Position numbers and translations under genes: made by a program. Positions 54,951-63,340 of a DNA stretch of 64,000 nucleotides are shown one piece after another. The stretch comes from Alteraurantiacibacter buctensis (lineage in GTDB: Bacteria; Pseudomonadota; Alphaproteobacteria; Sphingomonadales; Sphingomonadaceae), in contig NZ_WTYV01000007.1 in NCBI RefSeq assembly GCF_009827655.1, positions 143,823 to 207,822 of the forward strand, in the 5' to 3' direction. The notes beneath the pieces were generated by a model. It did not search any database. It worked only from the letters and a program-made list of their open reading frames with translations, and was not told where the DNA came from. Positions within the stretch are counted from its first letter, which is position 1, and the number at the start of each line of letters is the position of its first letter.

Positions 54951-55676
54951 ATGTTCAAGGCACTGATTTTCGACTGCGACGGCGTGCTCGTCGATACCGA
55001 GCGCGATGCGCACCGGGTGGGCTTCAACAAGGCGTTCCGTGAATTCGGCATCGACGCGGAGTGGAGCGTGGAGCTCTACGCCCGCCTGTTGCTGACCGCC
55101 GGCGGCAAGGAACGCATGACGGTCTATTTCGACGAGTTCGGCTGGCCGGCCGAGCAGGTGGACAAGTTCGGCGGGCAGCAGGAACTTATCGCCGCGCTGC
55201 ACAAGGAAAAGACCCGCCTTACCAGCGAGATCGTGGCCGAGCTGCCGGTGCGCCCCGGCATCCTGCGGATCATCGACGAGGCGATGGCCCGCGGCGTGCG
55301 GCTGGGCGTGTGCACCACGTCCAACCCCAAGTTCATCGATGCCGTGCTCGACCTGTTCGGCCCGGAGCGGAAGGCGGCTTTCGAGTTCGTCCACGCGGGT
55401 GACGTGGTGGCCAAGAAGAAGCCCGCGCCGGACATCTACCTGATGGCGCTGGAAACGCTGGGCCTGCCCGCAGCCGATTGCCGCGTGGTGGAAGACAGCC
55501 GCAACGGCCTGCTCGCCGCCACCGGTGCCGGCATCCCCACGCTGATCACCACCAGCACCTACACCGTGGAGGAAGACTTCGCGGAGGCCGCGCGGGTGGT
55601 GCCCGAGCTGGGCGATGACCCGGTGCTGATCACCATCGACGATCTTGACGCTTTGCATAAGGCGACAGCCGCCTGA
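54951..55676 (+). CDS. HAD phosphatase, CbbY-like
   Basis: 241 residues. HAD motifs: FDCDGVLVDTE (Asp8, Asp10), TTSNP (motif II), KKKPAPDIY (motif III Lys) and VEDSRNG (motif IV). The cap region GGKERMTVYF and the late TYTVEEDF resemble CbbY, which dephosphorylates xylulose-1,5-bisphosphate. Here it sits between an aldolase and DhaL/DhaK, so the substrate could be another ketose phosphate. The start ATG is 16 bp after the aldolase stop. Confidence 0.82.
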   Translation: MFKALIFDCDGVLVDTERDAHRVGFNKAFREFGIDAEWSVELYARLLLTAGGKERMTVYFDEFGWPAEQVDKFGGQQELIAALHKEKTRLTSEIVAELPVRPGILRIIDEAMARGVRLGVCTTSNPKFIDAVLDLFGPERKAAFEFVHAGDVVAKKKPAPDIYLMALETLGLPAADCRVVEDSRNGLLAATGAGIPTLITTSTYTVEEDFAEAARVVPELGDDPVLITIDDLDALHKATAA

Positions 55677-55703
55677 CCGGAACAGGACATCAAGGGAGAG
55701 TTT

Positions 55704-56366
55704 ATGTCCACGCTTACCATTGCCGACGTCGAACAGGCGATCGACATCACCTGCGACACCGTGATCCGTAACGAGAAGTACTTCTCGGACCTCGATGGCC
55801 TGGCCGGTGACGGTGACTTCGGCACCAGCCTGGCCACCGGCTTCAAGGTGATCAAGGCCGACCTGCCCACGATCGACAAGAGCGCGGTGGGCGCCATGCT
55901 GCTGAAGATCTCCATGATCTGCTCGAAGCATGTCGGCGGCTCTTCCGGCCCCATCTGGGGCACCGGCTTCATGCGCGCCGGCATGGCCAGCAAGGGCATG
56001 ACCGAGATCGACTATGCCACGCTGGTGGCGATGGTCGGCTCGGCGCTGGAAGGCATCATGGCCCGCGGCGGTGCCAAGCGGGGCGACAAGACCCTGCTCG
56101 ACGCGCTGATCCCGATCCACGAGACGATGCAGGCGATGGACGGCAGCGACCTGAAGGCCGTGCTGGCCGCCGTGGCCGGCGTGGCCGACAAGGCGATCGA
56201 CGAAACGCGCAACCTGGTGGCCCATCGCGGCCGCGCCAGCCAGGTGGGGGAACGCAGCGCCAACACCCCCGATCCGGGCATCGTGGGCATTGCCACCATC
56301 CTCAACGACTGGTGCAAGCACTACGGTGTTGACTTTGTCCCGAACGCCCCCGAACTGAACCGGTAA
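55704..56366 (+). CDS. dhaL: Dihydroxyacetone kinase subunit DhaL-like
   Basis: 220 residues. LDGLAGDGDFGTSLATGF has the Asp triad that binds ADP-Mg in DhaL. HVGGSSGPIWGTGF and ARGGAKRGDKTLLDALIP are further family blocks. In ATP-dependent enzymes the L domain phosphorylates the sugar held by DhaK. No DhaM phosphotransfer protein is present, so ATP use is likely. Substrate may be dihydroxyacetone or a small ketose such as erythrulose. Confidence 0.87.
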   Translation: MSTLTIADVEQAIDITCDTVIRNEKYFSDLDGLAGDGDFGTSLATGFKVIKADLPTIDKSAVGAMLLKISMICSKHVGGSSGPIWGTGFMRAGMASKGMTEIDYATLVAMVGSALEGIMARGGAKRGDKTLLDALIPIHETMQAMDGSDLKAVLAAVAGVADKAIDETRNLVAHRGRASQVGERSANTPDPGIVGIATILNDWCKHYGVDFVPNAPELNR

Positions 56367-56401
56367 AGCAACCAACCATCCCAGGGAGGGAGATTCGTCC
56401 C

Positions 56402-57394
56402 ATGAAGAAGTTCGTCAACGATCCGGCCAATTTCGTGCCGGAATTCATGGCCGGCGTGCTGGCCGCCAACGCCGACCTGCTGGAAGGCAACCTCGAATTC
56501 CAGATGATCAAGCGCAAGACCATCGATGCCTCGAAGGTCGCCATCGTGCAGGGTTCAGGCTCGGGCCACGAGCCGGCGCACGTGATGGCCGTCGGCCCGG
56601 GCATGCTGACCGCCGCCTGCCAGGGCCCGGTGTTCGCCGCCCCGCCGGTCGATGCCTGCTACGAGACGATCAAGGCCGCCGCCACCGACGCGGGCGTGCT
56701 GGTACTGGTCAACAACTACCAGGGTGACCGCATGGCCTGGGACATGGCCTGCGAAATGGCCGAGGCCGAGGGCATCAAGCTAAAGCAGTTCATCATCAAC
56801 GATGACGTGGCCGTGCAGGACAGCCTGTACACGGTGGGCCGCCGCGGCGTGGCCGGCAACTTCTTCGTGATGAAGGCCGCCGGTGCCGCTGCCGAAGCCG
56901 GTGCCGATCTCGACGCGGTCTATGCCGTGGCCGAGAAGGTCAACGCCAATGTTCGCACCATGGGCGTGGCGCTGACCAGCTGCATCCCGCCGCAGAAGGG
57001 TGACGTGATCTTCGACATCGGCGATGACGAGATGGAAGTGGGCGTGGGCATCCACGGCGAACCGGGCCGCGAGCGGACCAAGATCAAGCCGGCCGATGAC
57101 ATCACCAAGCTGCTGTATGACGCCGTGCAGAGCGACCTGCCGTTCTCCAGCGGTGACCGCGTGGCCCTGATGGTCAACGGCCTGGGCGGCACCCCGCCGG
57201 CCGAGCTCTATGTGGTCTACAACAAGGCTGCCAAGCTGGCTGCCGAGACCGGCCTGACCATCGCTCGCAACTATGTGGGCGAATACTGCACCGCCATCGA
57301 GATGGCCGGCGTGTCGCTGACCATGCTGAAGCTGGATGCCGAGCTGGAAGAACTGCTGGCCGCCCCGGCGGAAACCGCCTGCCGCATCTTCTGA
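56402..57394 (+). CDS. dhaK: Dihydroxyacetone kinase subunit DhaK-like
   Basis: 330 residues. GSGSGHEPAHVM near 58 and GIHGEPGRER with the substrate-binding His near 220 match DhaK, where the ketone carbonyl is bound as a hemiaminal. VLVLVNNYQGDRMAWDMA is another family block. It forms the catalytic pair with the DhaL gene just upstream (35 bp gap). A strong terminator follows. Confidence 0.9.
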   Translation: MKKFVNDPANFVPEFMAGVLAANADLLEGNLEFQMIKRKTIDASKVAIVQGSGSGHEPAHVMAVGPGMLTAACQGPVFAAPPVDACYETIKAAATDAGVLVLVNNYQGDRMAWDMACEMAEAEGIKLKQFIINDDVAVQDSLYTVGRRGVAGNFFVMKAAGAAAEAGADLDAVYAVAEKVNANVRTMGVALTSCIPPQKGDVIFDIGDDEMEVGVGIHGEPGRERTKIKPADDITKLLYDAVQSDLPFSSGDRVALMVNGLGGTPPAELYVVYNKAAKLAAETGLTIARNYVGEYCTAIEMAGVSLTMLKLDAELEELLAAPAETACRIF

Positions 57395-57414
57395 TCGGCC
57401 GAACCGGACACGAC

Positions 57415-57449
57415 AAGGGCCCGGCTCCACCACGGAGCCGGGCCCTTTT
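57415..57449 (+). terminator. Strong rho-independent terminator after dhaK
   Basis: AAGGGCCCGGCTCC (57415-57428) and GGAGCCGGGCCCTT (57434-57447) form a perfect 14-bp stem with a 5-nt loop, then TT plus TTCCTTT. As the next gene converges, it may serve both strands. Confidence 0.93.
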
Positions 57450-57469
57450 CCTTTGCCGGCGCGGCGGCC

Positions 57470-60400
57470 TCAGTTCATCATCTGGCCCAGGCGGTCCTCG
57501 ATCCGCGGGTCGATCTGGCGCGCCTGGCCGAACAGCTCATTGGCCCGGGCATTGAGGTTGAGCGAACGGGCGATGCTGCCAGCGAAGACCAGCCCTTCGG
57601 CGTTGCCAGCCACGGCCGCGACCATAGTGTCGAGCGTGGCAATGGCATCGCGGCGGCGGTTCTGTTCCATCAACACGCGCACGCGCAGGGCATAGCCGCC
57701 CCAGTAGCGGGGCTCGACGACGATGGCCCGGTCGGCATCGGCCAGGGCCCTGGTGTACTCGTACTCCGCCCACAGCGTCTCGCCGCGCATCAGCAGCGCG
57801 GGCACGAAATCCGGCTGCAGTTCGAGCGCGCGGTTGAGGTCCTGCAGCTTCTCGCGTGTTTCGCCGATCGACCGCCGCGAGGCGCTGGTCATCAGCGCGG
57901 CAATGGTAGGATCGCCACCCAGTGACTGGTCCAGCAGGGCATCCGCTTCGCCCCGCATGTCGGCCATCTCGTACAGTTCGCTGGCGGCCACTTGGGCCAG
58001 CGAACTGTCGGGGAAGGCGGCCAGCATGGTCTGCACCAGGGTTGTTACATCCTGGTTGCGTCCGGCCTGGGCCAGGACGGCCCCTTCGACCATGTAGGAG
58101 CGCAGGTTCTCCGGATCGATCTGGCGCAGGGTCCGGGCATCGGCCAGGGCGGCCTCGAAATCGCCCAGTTCCGCCAGCGCACCGGCGCGTTGTTCCAGCG
58201 CGAAGGCGTTGTTGCTTTCCAGGTCGATCGCCTCACCGAAGGCGTCGCGCGCCGCGGCGTGGTCGCCCAGTTGCGCGGCCCGCAGGCCCCGACCGTGCCA
58301 CGCCACGTGGTTGCGCGGGTTCAGTTCCAGCGCGCGCGCCGCAGAGGCTTCCGCCCCGTCGAGATTGCCCAGCCGGGCCTGCACCACCGAAAGGTTGCCC
58401 CAGGCCCAGGAGTTGCGCGGGGCGATCTCGCTGGCCTTGGTCAGCGGGGCCAGCGCCACCTGCCACTGGCCCGCGTCCATCAGGCCGATCCCCTGGTTGA
58501 TCAGTTCATCGGGATCCTCGCTGTCCGCCCGCCCCAGCGCCGTCACCTCGGCAGCCGAGGGGCGATACCCTGGCGGGATGCGCAGCATGACGCGGTTGTC
58601 CCACATCCGCTGCAGGCGCGGTGAATCCGCCGTGGCGACGGCCACCGCCAGTTCGGGCTGCAATGACCGGAGCGACCGTTCGGCCACGAAGACGTTGTTC
58701 TCCAGTGAGACATTGCGCACATATTCGAAGCCGGCAGCCACTTCATTGACTGGGTCGCCGATGATCGCCTCGGCCGTAAACCCGGGCGGCAGGGTAATCT
58801 CCTGGCGGGTCCGGCTGAACATCGGATGCGACAGCACGAAGGGCGCATCGCTGCCCGCCCCCGCGGGTCGGCGGAAATCTGGCTCCATGCCCACGCGCAT
58901 CTGGTAGGGTTCGAAGGTGCCGTAATCCCAGTCCAGTTCGGACATGCCGGTAGCGGTCAGGCGCAGTTCGCCGGTGGCGGCATCATAGCGCATGTCGACC
59001 GTTTCGGGGGTCAGGAAGTCGAACTCGCCGCGCCAGTATTCTTCCAGCTGCTGGCGGCGGGCCTGCCCCACAAGGGCACTCAACGCGGCGTTGACCTGGA
59101 CCGCCGCCTGGTCACGGAACACGGTTTCCGCCTGCGTCGGCGCAGGCACGCGCAGCCCCGCGCTGGCATCCACCAGCAGGATCGTCTCGGCGCTGGGACG
59201 GGTCAGCGGCGGTGCGACCATCGTCACCAGCCCGGCCGTCCCCTCGACCACCGGCAGGCCCCAGGCAAAGCCCGGCGTGGCAATATCTGCCAGCCCGCGA
59301 TCGCCGGTGCGCGTGCCGTCGAGATAGAAGTCCTGCCCGTTGACGTGGGCCCGCACCAGTACGTGATCGAATCCGCTCACGCCCGGCAGCCGCTGCGGCA
59401 GGGCATCACCCAGCGTGGTGGAAACCAGCACCGGCTCGGCCGCAATGCCCAGTTCGCCCAGCAGAGCGATCAGCAGCGCGGTCTTGGCCTTGCAATCGCC
59501 ATAGCGGCGCGCCCAGGTGGTAGCCGCATCGGCCGGCACCAGGCCGCCCTCGCCCATGGCCAGGGCCACATAGCGCACGCGGTCCTGCACCAGGTCCAGC
59601 GCCAGTTCCGCCTGCCGCGCGGGATCGGCGCTGGCCGCGCGGATCCGTTCCAGCTCGGCGCGCAAGGGGCCATCCGGCGGGATCACCGCCGCCGCGCGGT
59701 AGAGCGGCACGAACAGGTCGGCGACCTGCGACCAGTCGGCAAAGGTGCTGGCCTCCAGCGTGCGGACCATCGCATAGCGGACGGGCGCGTTGTCCGGCGG
59801 CACCAGCGGCTCGCGCATGCCCATGGTGATCGCCGCAAAAGACGCGCCATTGCGGTTGCCCCGCACCGGTGCGGGCAGGCCGGGGCCGGTGGTGATGGTC
59901 ACCGGCAGGTCGCTGGGCCAGCTCAGCCGCACGTGCGTCTGCTCCACTACGCCGTTCAGCGGCCCCAGCATGATTTCGGGCTTGCCGCGCAGGACCGGAT
60001 TGGCCTGCTGCAGGGTATAGGCCACGCGCAGCACGTCACCCACTTCCAGCCCGGCGGGGAACATGTTGGCGGTGAGGATGCCGTTGAGGGTGGCCGCCTC
60101 CAGACTCTGCTCGCGCCGCAGGACGGTGAAAGTCTGCCCCTCGCCCAGCACGTCGATGACCGTATCCCCGCGCAGGATCTGCACGCGGTGCACGGTAAGG
60201 TCGTCCAACTCGGGCTGCCAGGACAGCGACAGGTTGCCGCCGGCAAGGCCCTGCGCCGAGCGGATTTCCAGGTCCATGGCAATGTAATGGCTGACCCGGT
60301 CCGCCTCCAGCCGCGTCTGGAAATCGGACACCCTGGCGATCATCGGCAGTTCGGCCGCTGCCGGAACCGTTTCGCCATCACGGGCGGGCTGGAAGCCGAC

Positions 60401-60511
60401 CACCCATTCGGGCGGCGGGCCGAACAGCAGCTCCTGCCCGGCCATGGCGGGCTGCGCCAGCACCAGGGCTGCGCCGGCAGCCAGCGTCAGGCGAATGGCC
60501 TGCAGAAACAT
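57470..60511 (-). CDS. DUF3857/transglutaminase-like/TPR exported protein
   Basis: 1013 residues with a signal peptide (LTLAAGAALVLAQPAMAG). An N-terminal DUF3857 domain (about 50-250) is followed by a transglutaminase-like core: YGDCKAKTALLIALLGELGI (Cys), GFDHVLVRAH (His) and YLDGTRTG (Asp). Then comes a connecting domain, and from about residue 640 a series of TPRs (for example NSWAWGNLSVVQARLGNLDGAEASA). The catalytic triad is intact, so it may be an active periplasmic peptidase or crosslinking enzyme. Substrate unknown. Confidence 0.88.
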   Translation of the reverse strand: MFLQAIRLTLAAGAALVLAQPAMAGQELLFGPPPEWVVGFQPARDGETVPAAAELPMIARVSDFQTRLEADRVSHYIAMDLEIRSAQGLAGGNLSLSWQPELDDLTVHRVQILRGDTVIDVLGEGQTFTVLRREQSLEAATLNGILTANMFPAGLEVGDVLRVAYTLQQANPVLRGKPEIMLGPLNGVVEQTHVRLSWPSDLPVTITTGPGLPAPVRGNRNGASFAAITMGMREPLVPPDNAPVRYAMVRTLEASTFADWSQVADLFVPLYRAAAVIPPDGPLRAELERIRAASADPARQAELALDLVQDRVRYVALAMGEGGLVPADAATTWARRYGDCKAKTALLIALLGELGIAAEPVLVSTTLGDALPQRLPGVSGFDHVLVRAHVNGQDFYLDGTRTGDRGLADIATPGFAWGLPVVEGTAGLVTMVAPPLTRPSAETILLVDASAGLRVPAPTQAETVFRDQAAVQVNAALSALVGQARRQQLEEYWRGEFDFLTPETVDMRYDAATGELRLTATGMSELDWDYGTFEPYQMRVGMEPDFRRPAGAGSDAPFVLSHPMFSRTRQEITLPPGFTAEAIIGDPVNEVAAGFEYVRNVSLENNVFVAERSLRSLQPELAVAVATADSPRLQRMWDNRVMLRIPPGYRPSAAEVTALGRADSEDPDELINQGIGLMDAGQWQVALAPLTKASEIAPRNSWAWGNLSVVQARLGNLDGAEASAARALELNPRNHVAWHGRGLRAAQLGDHAAARDAFGEAIDLESNNAFALEQRAGALAELGDFEAALADARTLRQIDPENLRSYMVEGAVLAQAGRNQDVTTLVQTMLAAFPDSSLAQVAASELYEMADMRGEADALLDQSLGGDPTIAALMTSASRRSIGETREKLQDLNRALELQPDFVPALLMRGETLWAEYEYTRALADADRAIVVEPRYWGGYALRVRVLMEQNRRRDAIATLDTMVAAVAGNAEGLVFAGSIARSLNLNARANELFGQARQIDPRIEDRLGQMMN

Positions 60512-60622
60512 GCGGAAGGTCCCCCGATCAATTGCCCCGTCCGGAGGATGGCAAGATTTTCGCTTGCTGGCAAAGCGTTCCGTGTCCTGGCAGCGCGACT
60601 GCGCCAGGCGGGACAGTTGTTT

Positions 60623-60991
60623 TTATGGTTGTCCGGGCGCCCGCTCCACCCGCCCGCTGCACTTCTCGATCCGCACCAGCGGCCTGAGTGAGCCATCGCC
60701 GGGCGGGTATCCCACCAGCCACCAGCCGGTTGCCAAGCGATCGTGGACGGCCACCAGCGCGGCCGGATCCGTGGCCAGTTCCCGGGCTGCGATGGCCACG
60801 GCGGCGGCCGGGGAAGCGACCGCCGGCGCAAGGTCGCGCTGCGGATCGGCCTCGTCGGTGCAGCGGGGCGCGATCACCAGCGTCAGGCCCAACCGGGCCT
60901 GTGCCGAAGCGGCGGACACCGGCCCCGGCGCAAGGCTGGCAGACAGCAGAAGTGCCGTCGCAAACGTCTGCCCTGTCATCGATCTGCCCAT
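60623..60991 (-). CDS. Exported hypothetical protein
   Basis: 122 residues with a signal peptide (ATALLLSASLAPGPVSAASA). The rest has two cysteines (IAPRCTDEADP, IEKCSGRVERAPG) which might pair in the periplasm. I do not recognise a family. GAGG is eight bases upstream of the ATG at 60991. It lies about 110 bp before the DUF3857 gene on the same strand and could share its promoter. Confidence 0.5.
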   Translation of the reverse strand: MGRSMTGQTFATALLLSASLAPGPVSAASAQARLGLTLVIAPRCTDEADPQRDLAPAVASPAAAVAIAARELATDPAALVAVHDRLATGWWLVGYPPGDGSLRPLVRIEKCSGRVERAPGQP

Positions 60992-61103
60992 CGCAACCGC
61001 CTCACCACCACGCCTGCTATGCGTGGTGATGGCACGGGTTCCGTCGGCTCGTCGCTAACCGATCCCTAGGTGTCTCCCCCCAGTACAGGTGGGCGCAGGC
61101 GGC

Positions 61104-62054
61104 TTAACGCCCGCCCACCCGCGCGTCGGCAATGTCGACGACCTTGGGGGCCTGGGCGAACAGCGCGCTGTAGGGATCGTCACCCGTCTCCATCTGGAAC
61201 GGCTCGGTCCCCTCGCGCACCGTGGTGCGGCGCATGTCGCGCTTGTAGCGATCCATGTCGTAAAGGCCGCCGCGGTGCATGGTGCAAAGGTTGTCCCACA
61301 TCACCAGGTCGCCCGGCTGCCAATTCACGTAGAAGGTGTACTTGTCCTGCGTGACATGGTCGATCAGCCGCCGGATCAGCGCGCGGCCTTCGGCCTTGTC
61401 CATCCCTTCGATGTCCATCGTATGCGCGGCGATGAACAGCGACTTGCGGCCCGAGGCGGCGTGGGTGTGGACGATGGGATGCCGGGCCACGGGCCGCGCC
61501 TCGATTTCCTCGTCGGGGATGTCGGCCCCGGCCTGCTTGCGGCTCCACCACAGCGAGTTGATGCCGATCTTGCCCTCGATCAGGGCCTTGGTTTCCGCGT
61601 CCAGCTCCTCATAGGCGGTGCGGGCATCGGCAAAGCCGGTGTCCCCGCCTTCGGGCGGCACGATGTGGGCCAGCAGCGCGGAATAGGAGGTGCGCTTTTC
61701 CATGAAGGCGCTGTCGGTGTGCCACAGCATGTCGCCCTTGCGATACCGGATGGCCGCCGGGTCCTGCGTGATCTCGCCGTCGATGTTGAGGTTGCTGGCA
61801 TCGAACAGCTCGCGGAACGGCAGGCGCATGCGCAGGCCTTCGCGCTTGGGCACCCGTTCAAGATAGCCGAAGTTGCGGCTGAACTCGACATGCTGCGCGT
61901 CGGTCATGCCGGTGTTGCGGAACACGCAGACGCCCCACCGGGTCATCGCGTCGATCACTTCGCCCACCTGCTCCTGGCTGAGGGGGCGGGTCAGGTCGAT
62001 TCCGCTGATTTCGGCACCGAAGCGCGGAGTGATGGGGGTGGCGGTCAGGGACAT
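61104..62054 (-). CDS. TauD/TfdA family Fe(II)/2-oxoglutarate dioxygenase
   Basis: 316 residues. The facial triad is HTD in LWHTDSAF (His and Asp) and the distal His in CTMHRGGLYD; the 2-oxoglutarate Arg is in RRTTVREG. FGAEISGIDLTRPLS is the family opening. It oxidises a small acid such as taurine, 2,4-D-like or alpha-ketoacid substrates; sequence does not say which. The ATG at 62054 starts at the domain; a longer frame upstream is unlike the family. Confidence 0.87.
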   Translation of the reverse strand: MSLTATPITPRFGAEISGIDLTRPLSQEQVGEVIDAMTRWGVCVFRNTGMTDAQHVEFSRNFGYLERVPKREGLRMRLPFRELFDASNLNIDGEITQDPAAIRYRKGDMLWHTDSAFMEKRTSYSALLAHIVPPEGGDTGFADARTAYEELDAETKALIEGKIGINSLWWSRKQAGADIPDEEIEARPVARHPIVHTHAASGRKSLFIAAHTMDIEGMDKAEGRALIRRLIDHVTQDKYTFYVNWQPGDLVMWDNLCTMHRGGLYDMDRYKRDMRRTTVREGTEPFQMETGDDPYSALFAQAPKVVDIADARVGGR

Positions 62055-62160
62055 GGAATTCGTTACCTTGCTATCTATTCCCCCCTCATACCAATCGCGG
62101 AACGACATGGCGAGCCTTGATGTTTATAGGGGTAGAGACATGCCACGAAAGGGTCCTGCC

Positions 62161-62454
62161 ATGCGATCAATCGCCGTTCTTCCCGCCCTTGCCCTGCTGC
62201 TGGGCGCTTGCACCACCACTGGCGAGGAGCCGCCCCAGCGCGAGCTGGCGGGCGAATGTGATGCCAGCGGCGTGCAGGAGCACATCGGCCACCGCGCCAC
62301 CGCCGAAAGCGGGGCCACGCTGCTGCGGCTGACCGGCGCGCGCACATTGCGCTGGGTACCGCCGCGCACTGCGGTGACGATGGACTTCCGGGCCGATCGC
62401 CTTACTGTCTCGTATGACGACGACATGGTGATCGAGAGGATATCCTGTGGCTGA
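62161..62454 (+). CDS. I78-family peptidase inhibitor, lipoprotein
   Basis: 97 residues with a lipobox LLLGACTTT (Cys near 17). CDASGVQEHIGHRATAESGATLLRLTGARTLRWVPPRTAVTMDFRADRLTVSYDDDMVIERISCG is the I78 fold, with the 'R-x-x-x-P-x-x-x-x-T-x-D-x-R-x-x-R-L' signature and cysteines at both ends of the domain. It probably blocks serine proteases in the periplasm. Its stop overlaps the RidA GTG start. Confidence 0.85.
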   Translation: MRSIAVLPALALLLGACTTTGEEPPQRELAGECDASGVQEHIGHRATAESGATLLRLTGARTLRWVPPRTAVTMDFRADRLTVSYDDDMVIERISCG

Positions 62455-62866
62455 ACCAAGCGATCCCGGCCCGCATGACGGCCGCCAGCGCATTCCCCCG
62501 CTGGGTGCTTTCGAGGAACAGGCAAAGTTCACCCGCGCCATCCGCGTGGGTGACCGCATCATCGTGGCCGGCAACGTGGGCGTGGAGCAGGACGGGTCGA
62601 TCAGCCCCGATGCCGGGCGCCAGGCGGAACGCTGCTTCGAGCAGATCATCGACTATATCCGCCAACTTGGCGGCCATTCGGGCGACATCGTGCGGGTGCG
62701 CATGTTCGTGACCGACATTGCCGATGCGATGGTGGTGACGAACGCCTTCACTGCCGCCTGCGGCCATGCCCGTCCGGCGGGCACCCTGGTGGCCGTCAGC
62801 GCGCTGGCGGGGCCGCATTTCAAGGTGGAGATCGAAGCCGAAGCCATCGTGGGGGCGGGGCAATGA
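62447..62866 (+). CDS. RidA family protein
   Basis: 139 residues from a GTG. The YjgF/YER057c/UK114 fold is clear: RVGDRIIVAGNVGVEQDGSISPDAGRQAERCFEQIIDYIRQLGGHSGDIVRVRMFVTDI and RPAGTLVAVSALAGPHFKVEIEAEAIV. The usual catalytic Arg of true RidA (near residue 105) is represented by the R of HARPAGT. It hydrolyses reactive enamine/imine intermediates in the standard enzymes. It overlaps the I78 gene by 8 bp and the next gene by 4 bp. Confidence 0.88.
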   Translation: MAEPSDPGPHDGRQRIPPLGAFEEQAKFTRAIRVGDRIIVAGNVGVEQDGSISPDAGRQAERCFEQIIDYIRQLGGHSGDIVRVRMFVTDIADAMVVTNAFTAACGHARPAGTLVAVSALAGPHFKVEIEAEAIVGAGQ

Positions 62867-63324
62867 AACGCCTGACTGCCATGGCCGCGCTGGCCCTGCT
62901 AGCCGCCTGTTCCAGCGAGGAGCCGGTGCCCGAAGCCCCGGCCAGCGAGCCGGCCGCCACCGCATCCGCCAGCCCTGCCGCCAGCGCCGCGCCCGCTGCC
63001 GAGTTGAACGAAATCCCCGCCGCCTTCCGCGGCTACTGGGATGCCGAAACCGGCAGTTGCGCCAACTGGTCCGACGCGCAACTGACGATCGAGGCGCGCC
63101 GCGTGCAGTTCTACGAATCCCTGGGCGAGGTGACCTCGCTCAGCCAGCCCGCGCCCGACACCCTGGTGATCGATTTCACCATGAGCGGCGAGGGCGATAC
63201 CTGGACCGAGCAGGCCACCTATCGCCTGCTTGATGGCGGACAGGTGCTGGAAAGCAGCTTCGGCGATGGCGAGGCGTTCCGCCGCAAGCGCTGCGAGGCG
63301 CTGGTCGACATGCCGATGGAATAG
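62863..63324 (+). CDS. Lipoprotein of unknown function
   Basis: 153 residues. Lipobox LALLAACSSEE (Cys near 16), a Pro/Ala/Ser/Glu linker, then a short globular part: IPAAFRGYWDAETGSCANWSDAQLTIEARRVQFYES and a terminal RRKRCEAL, giving two cysteines that may pair. The block 'AFRGYWD-x6-C' recurs in small sphingomonad lipoproteins. The start overlaps the RidA stop. Confidence 0.68.
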   Translation: MKRLTAMAALALLAACSSEEPVPEAPASEPAATASASPAASAAPAAELNEIPAAFRGYWDAETGSCANWSDAQLTIEARRVQFYESLGEVTSLSQPAPDTLVIDFTMSGEGDTWTEQATYRLLDGGQVLESSFGDGEAFRRKRCEALVDMPME

Positions 63325-63340
63325 GGCCAGCAGACCAGCC

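Noticed and set aside
58826-60691. Long plus-strand open frame opposite the DUF3857 gene
   Set aside because: It has shadow-like composition; the opposite strand has a signal peptide, transglutaminase triad and TPRs.
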